13,270 bases of DNA from Phoronis ovalis. Lineage: Eukaryota > Phoronida > Phoronidae. The position numbers were made by a program, and so were the translations under genes. The notes beneath the pieces were generated by a model. It saw nothing but the letters and a program-made list of their open reading frames with translations, did no database searches and was not told the origin of the DNA. Location of the stretch: NCBI GenBank assembly GCA_028565635.1, contig JAOXYB010039185.1, forward strand, positions 1-13,270, read 5' to 3'. This document shows positions 1 to 13,270 of this stretch, one piece after another; within the stretch, counting starts at the first letter, position 1, and every line of letters starts with the position of its first letter.

Positions 1-162
1 GTTTATTTAAGGACATAGAAACAACAATATTAACACAGTATCAAAAAATTACAGATAAAAAATTGAGTTTGACAGACTTGGCATGCTAAATTATGATTGC
101 ATCATATTTGTTTACTCTGAACACGGAAATACTTCACAAACATGTTTTAGCAAAAGGAATCT
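1..162 (-). other. 3' UTR of the receptor gene (incomplete)
   Basis: These bases follow the TAA stop on the minus strand and are AT-rich, with no further receptor coding. The small plus-strand ORF across this stretch is a chance frame. A poly(A) signal lies at the extreme edge, so the cleavage site probably falls just outside the window. Confidence 0.7.
2..7 (-). terminator. Candidate poly(A) signal AATAAA
   Basis: The plus strand reads TTTATT, so the minus strand carries a canonical AATAAA about 155 nt downstream of the receptor stop codon. Cleavage would be expected 10-30 nt further on, outside the window. In AT-rich DNA the hexamer can also occur by chance. Confidence 0.5.
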
Positions 163-12821
<12,659 letters not shown>

Positions 12822-12828
12822 TATAAAA
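12822..12828 (+). promoter_or_regulatory. Candidate TATA box
   Basis: TATAAAA is set in a locally GC-richer stretch (GAGGCCCGTG just before it). It lies 64 bases upstream of the ATG of the small plus-strand ORF at 12886, a spacing that would allow a start site near 12852 and a short leader. TATA-like strings are common in AT-rich DNA. Confidence 0.25.
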
Positions 12829-12885
12829 CATACGGTATGTTGTACGTTGACTCGTGTTGCTGACTTTACACTGAGTAGTCTACAG

Positions 12886-13023
12886 ATGAGTTGTATAGTC
12901 ATTTTACTTTATTACTTTGTCTGCCGTGTCCACAAAAATACTACAATACCAGACAACATCGAACTAGCCAGATCGGGCCCTAATCACACCTTACAAATAA
13001 ATGTGTCATCTAAAGCTTACTGA
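12886..13023 (+). CDS. Possible small ORF with a hydrophobic N-terminus (unrecognised)
   Basis: ATG at 12886 opens 45 codons ending in TGA at 13021-13023. The protein starts MSCIVILLYYFVC, which looks like a short signal peptide or membrane anchor, then has a polar segment with NTT, NHT and NVS sequons. I do not recognise it. It might be a short secreted peptide, the first exon of a plus-strand gene, or a chance frame. Support is limited to the TATA-like box upstream and the hydrophobic start. Confidence 0.2.
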   Translation: MSCIVILLYYFVCRVHKNTTIPDNIELARSGPNHTLQINVSSKAY

Positions 13024-13270
13024 CCAAAACGTTATGGCCGGAGATAAGTAAAAAAAACAACTGGATATATGGAAGCTACACATACATGTAGTACTGACGT
13101 GCCTTTGTACACATATATATGTATACCTGTAGTAAATAAGCATGCTTATATATACACAACATAACTAAGCGTAATCAGGCGTAATTACGTGCCCTTTACT
13201 ATCAATGTATCACTGTCGAGATGACGTCAGCAATTTAATGCGTTTTGTCCACATTTGTAATAACCCCTAT
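13024..13270. other. Right-hand edge, no gene seen
   Basis: This stretch is AT-rich with short palindromic TA/CATG tracts around 13090-13165. A perfect cAMP-response-element octamer TGACGTCA lies at 13222-13229. With no gene start located, the octamer may be chance. Confidence 0.4.

Noticed and set aside
13222-13229. CRE octamer TGACGTCA as a receptor promoter site
   Set aside because: The receptor's first exon and start site are not in the window, so an isolated octamer cannot be tied to a promoter.

Overview
The window looks like animal (metazoan) nuclear DNA. It is AT-rich, it carries one multi-exon gene with consensus splice sites, and its introns are full of short non-autonomous repeats. 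There is no sign of bacterial operons or ribosome-binding sites. The receptor type together with a 5S-derived SINE and foldback elements suggests a marine invertebrate, probably a lophotrochozoan and perhaps a bivalve mollusc. That placement is inference.

The main content is the 3' part of a metabotropic glutamate receptor (class C GPCR) gene on the minus strand. Seven coding exons, called A to G here, run right to left: 10088-9872, 9133-8846, 8272-8141, 6093-5896, 5599-5473, 2815-1897 and 1002-163. Joined in phase they encode 906 residues and end in TAA. These cover most of the Venus-flytrap ligand-binding domain, the nine-cysteine domain, all seven membrane segments and a C-terminal tail of about 240 residues. 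The signal peptide and the first part of lobe 1 are missing; their exons were not found and probably lie beyond 13270. The sequence is most like group III receptors, but the tail is much longer than in vertebrate group III members. The first intron has a GC donor in place of GT.

The introns hold most of the structural interest. A 372-bp SINE with a 5S rRNA-derived head and a 9-bp target-site duplication sits 40 bp inside one intron. A 399-bp element with 13-bp terminal inverted repeats contains a degenerate C-rich repeat. Five copies of a 44-bp tandem repeat lie at 7809-8029. A 245-bp foldback MITE at 8398-8642 is flanked by an 8-bp duplication.

From 10089 to 13270 no mGluR exon is recognised. 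This stretch has a 29-bp tandem duplication and, near the right end, a TATA-like box upstream of a 45-codon plus-strand ORF with a hydrophobic start, which is weakly supported. I saw no CRISPR array, tRNA gene or new multi-gene system. The long positive-looking ORFs on the plus strand are shadows of the receptor exons or chance reading frames.
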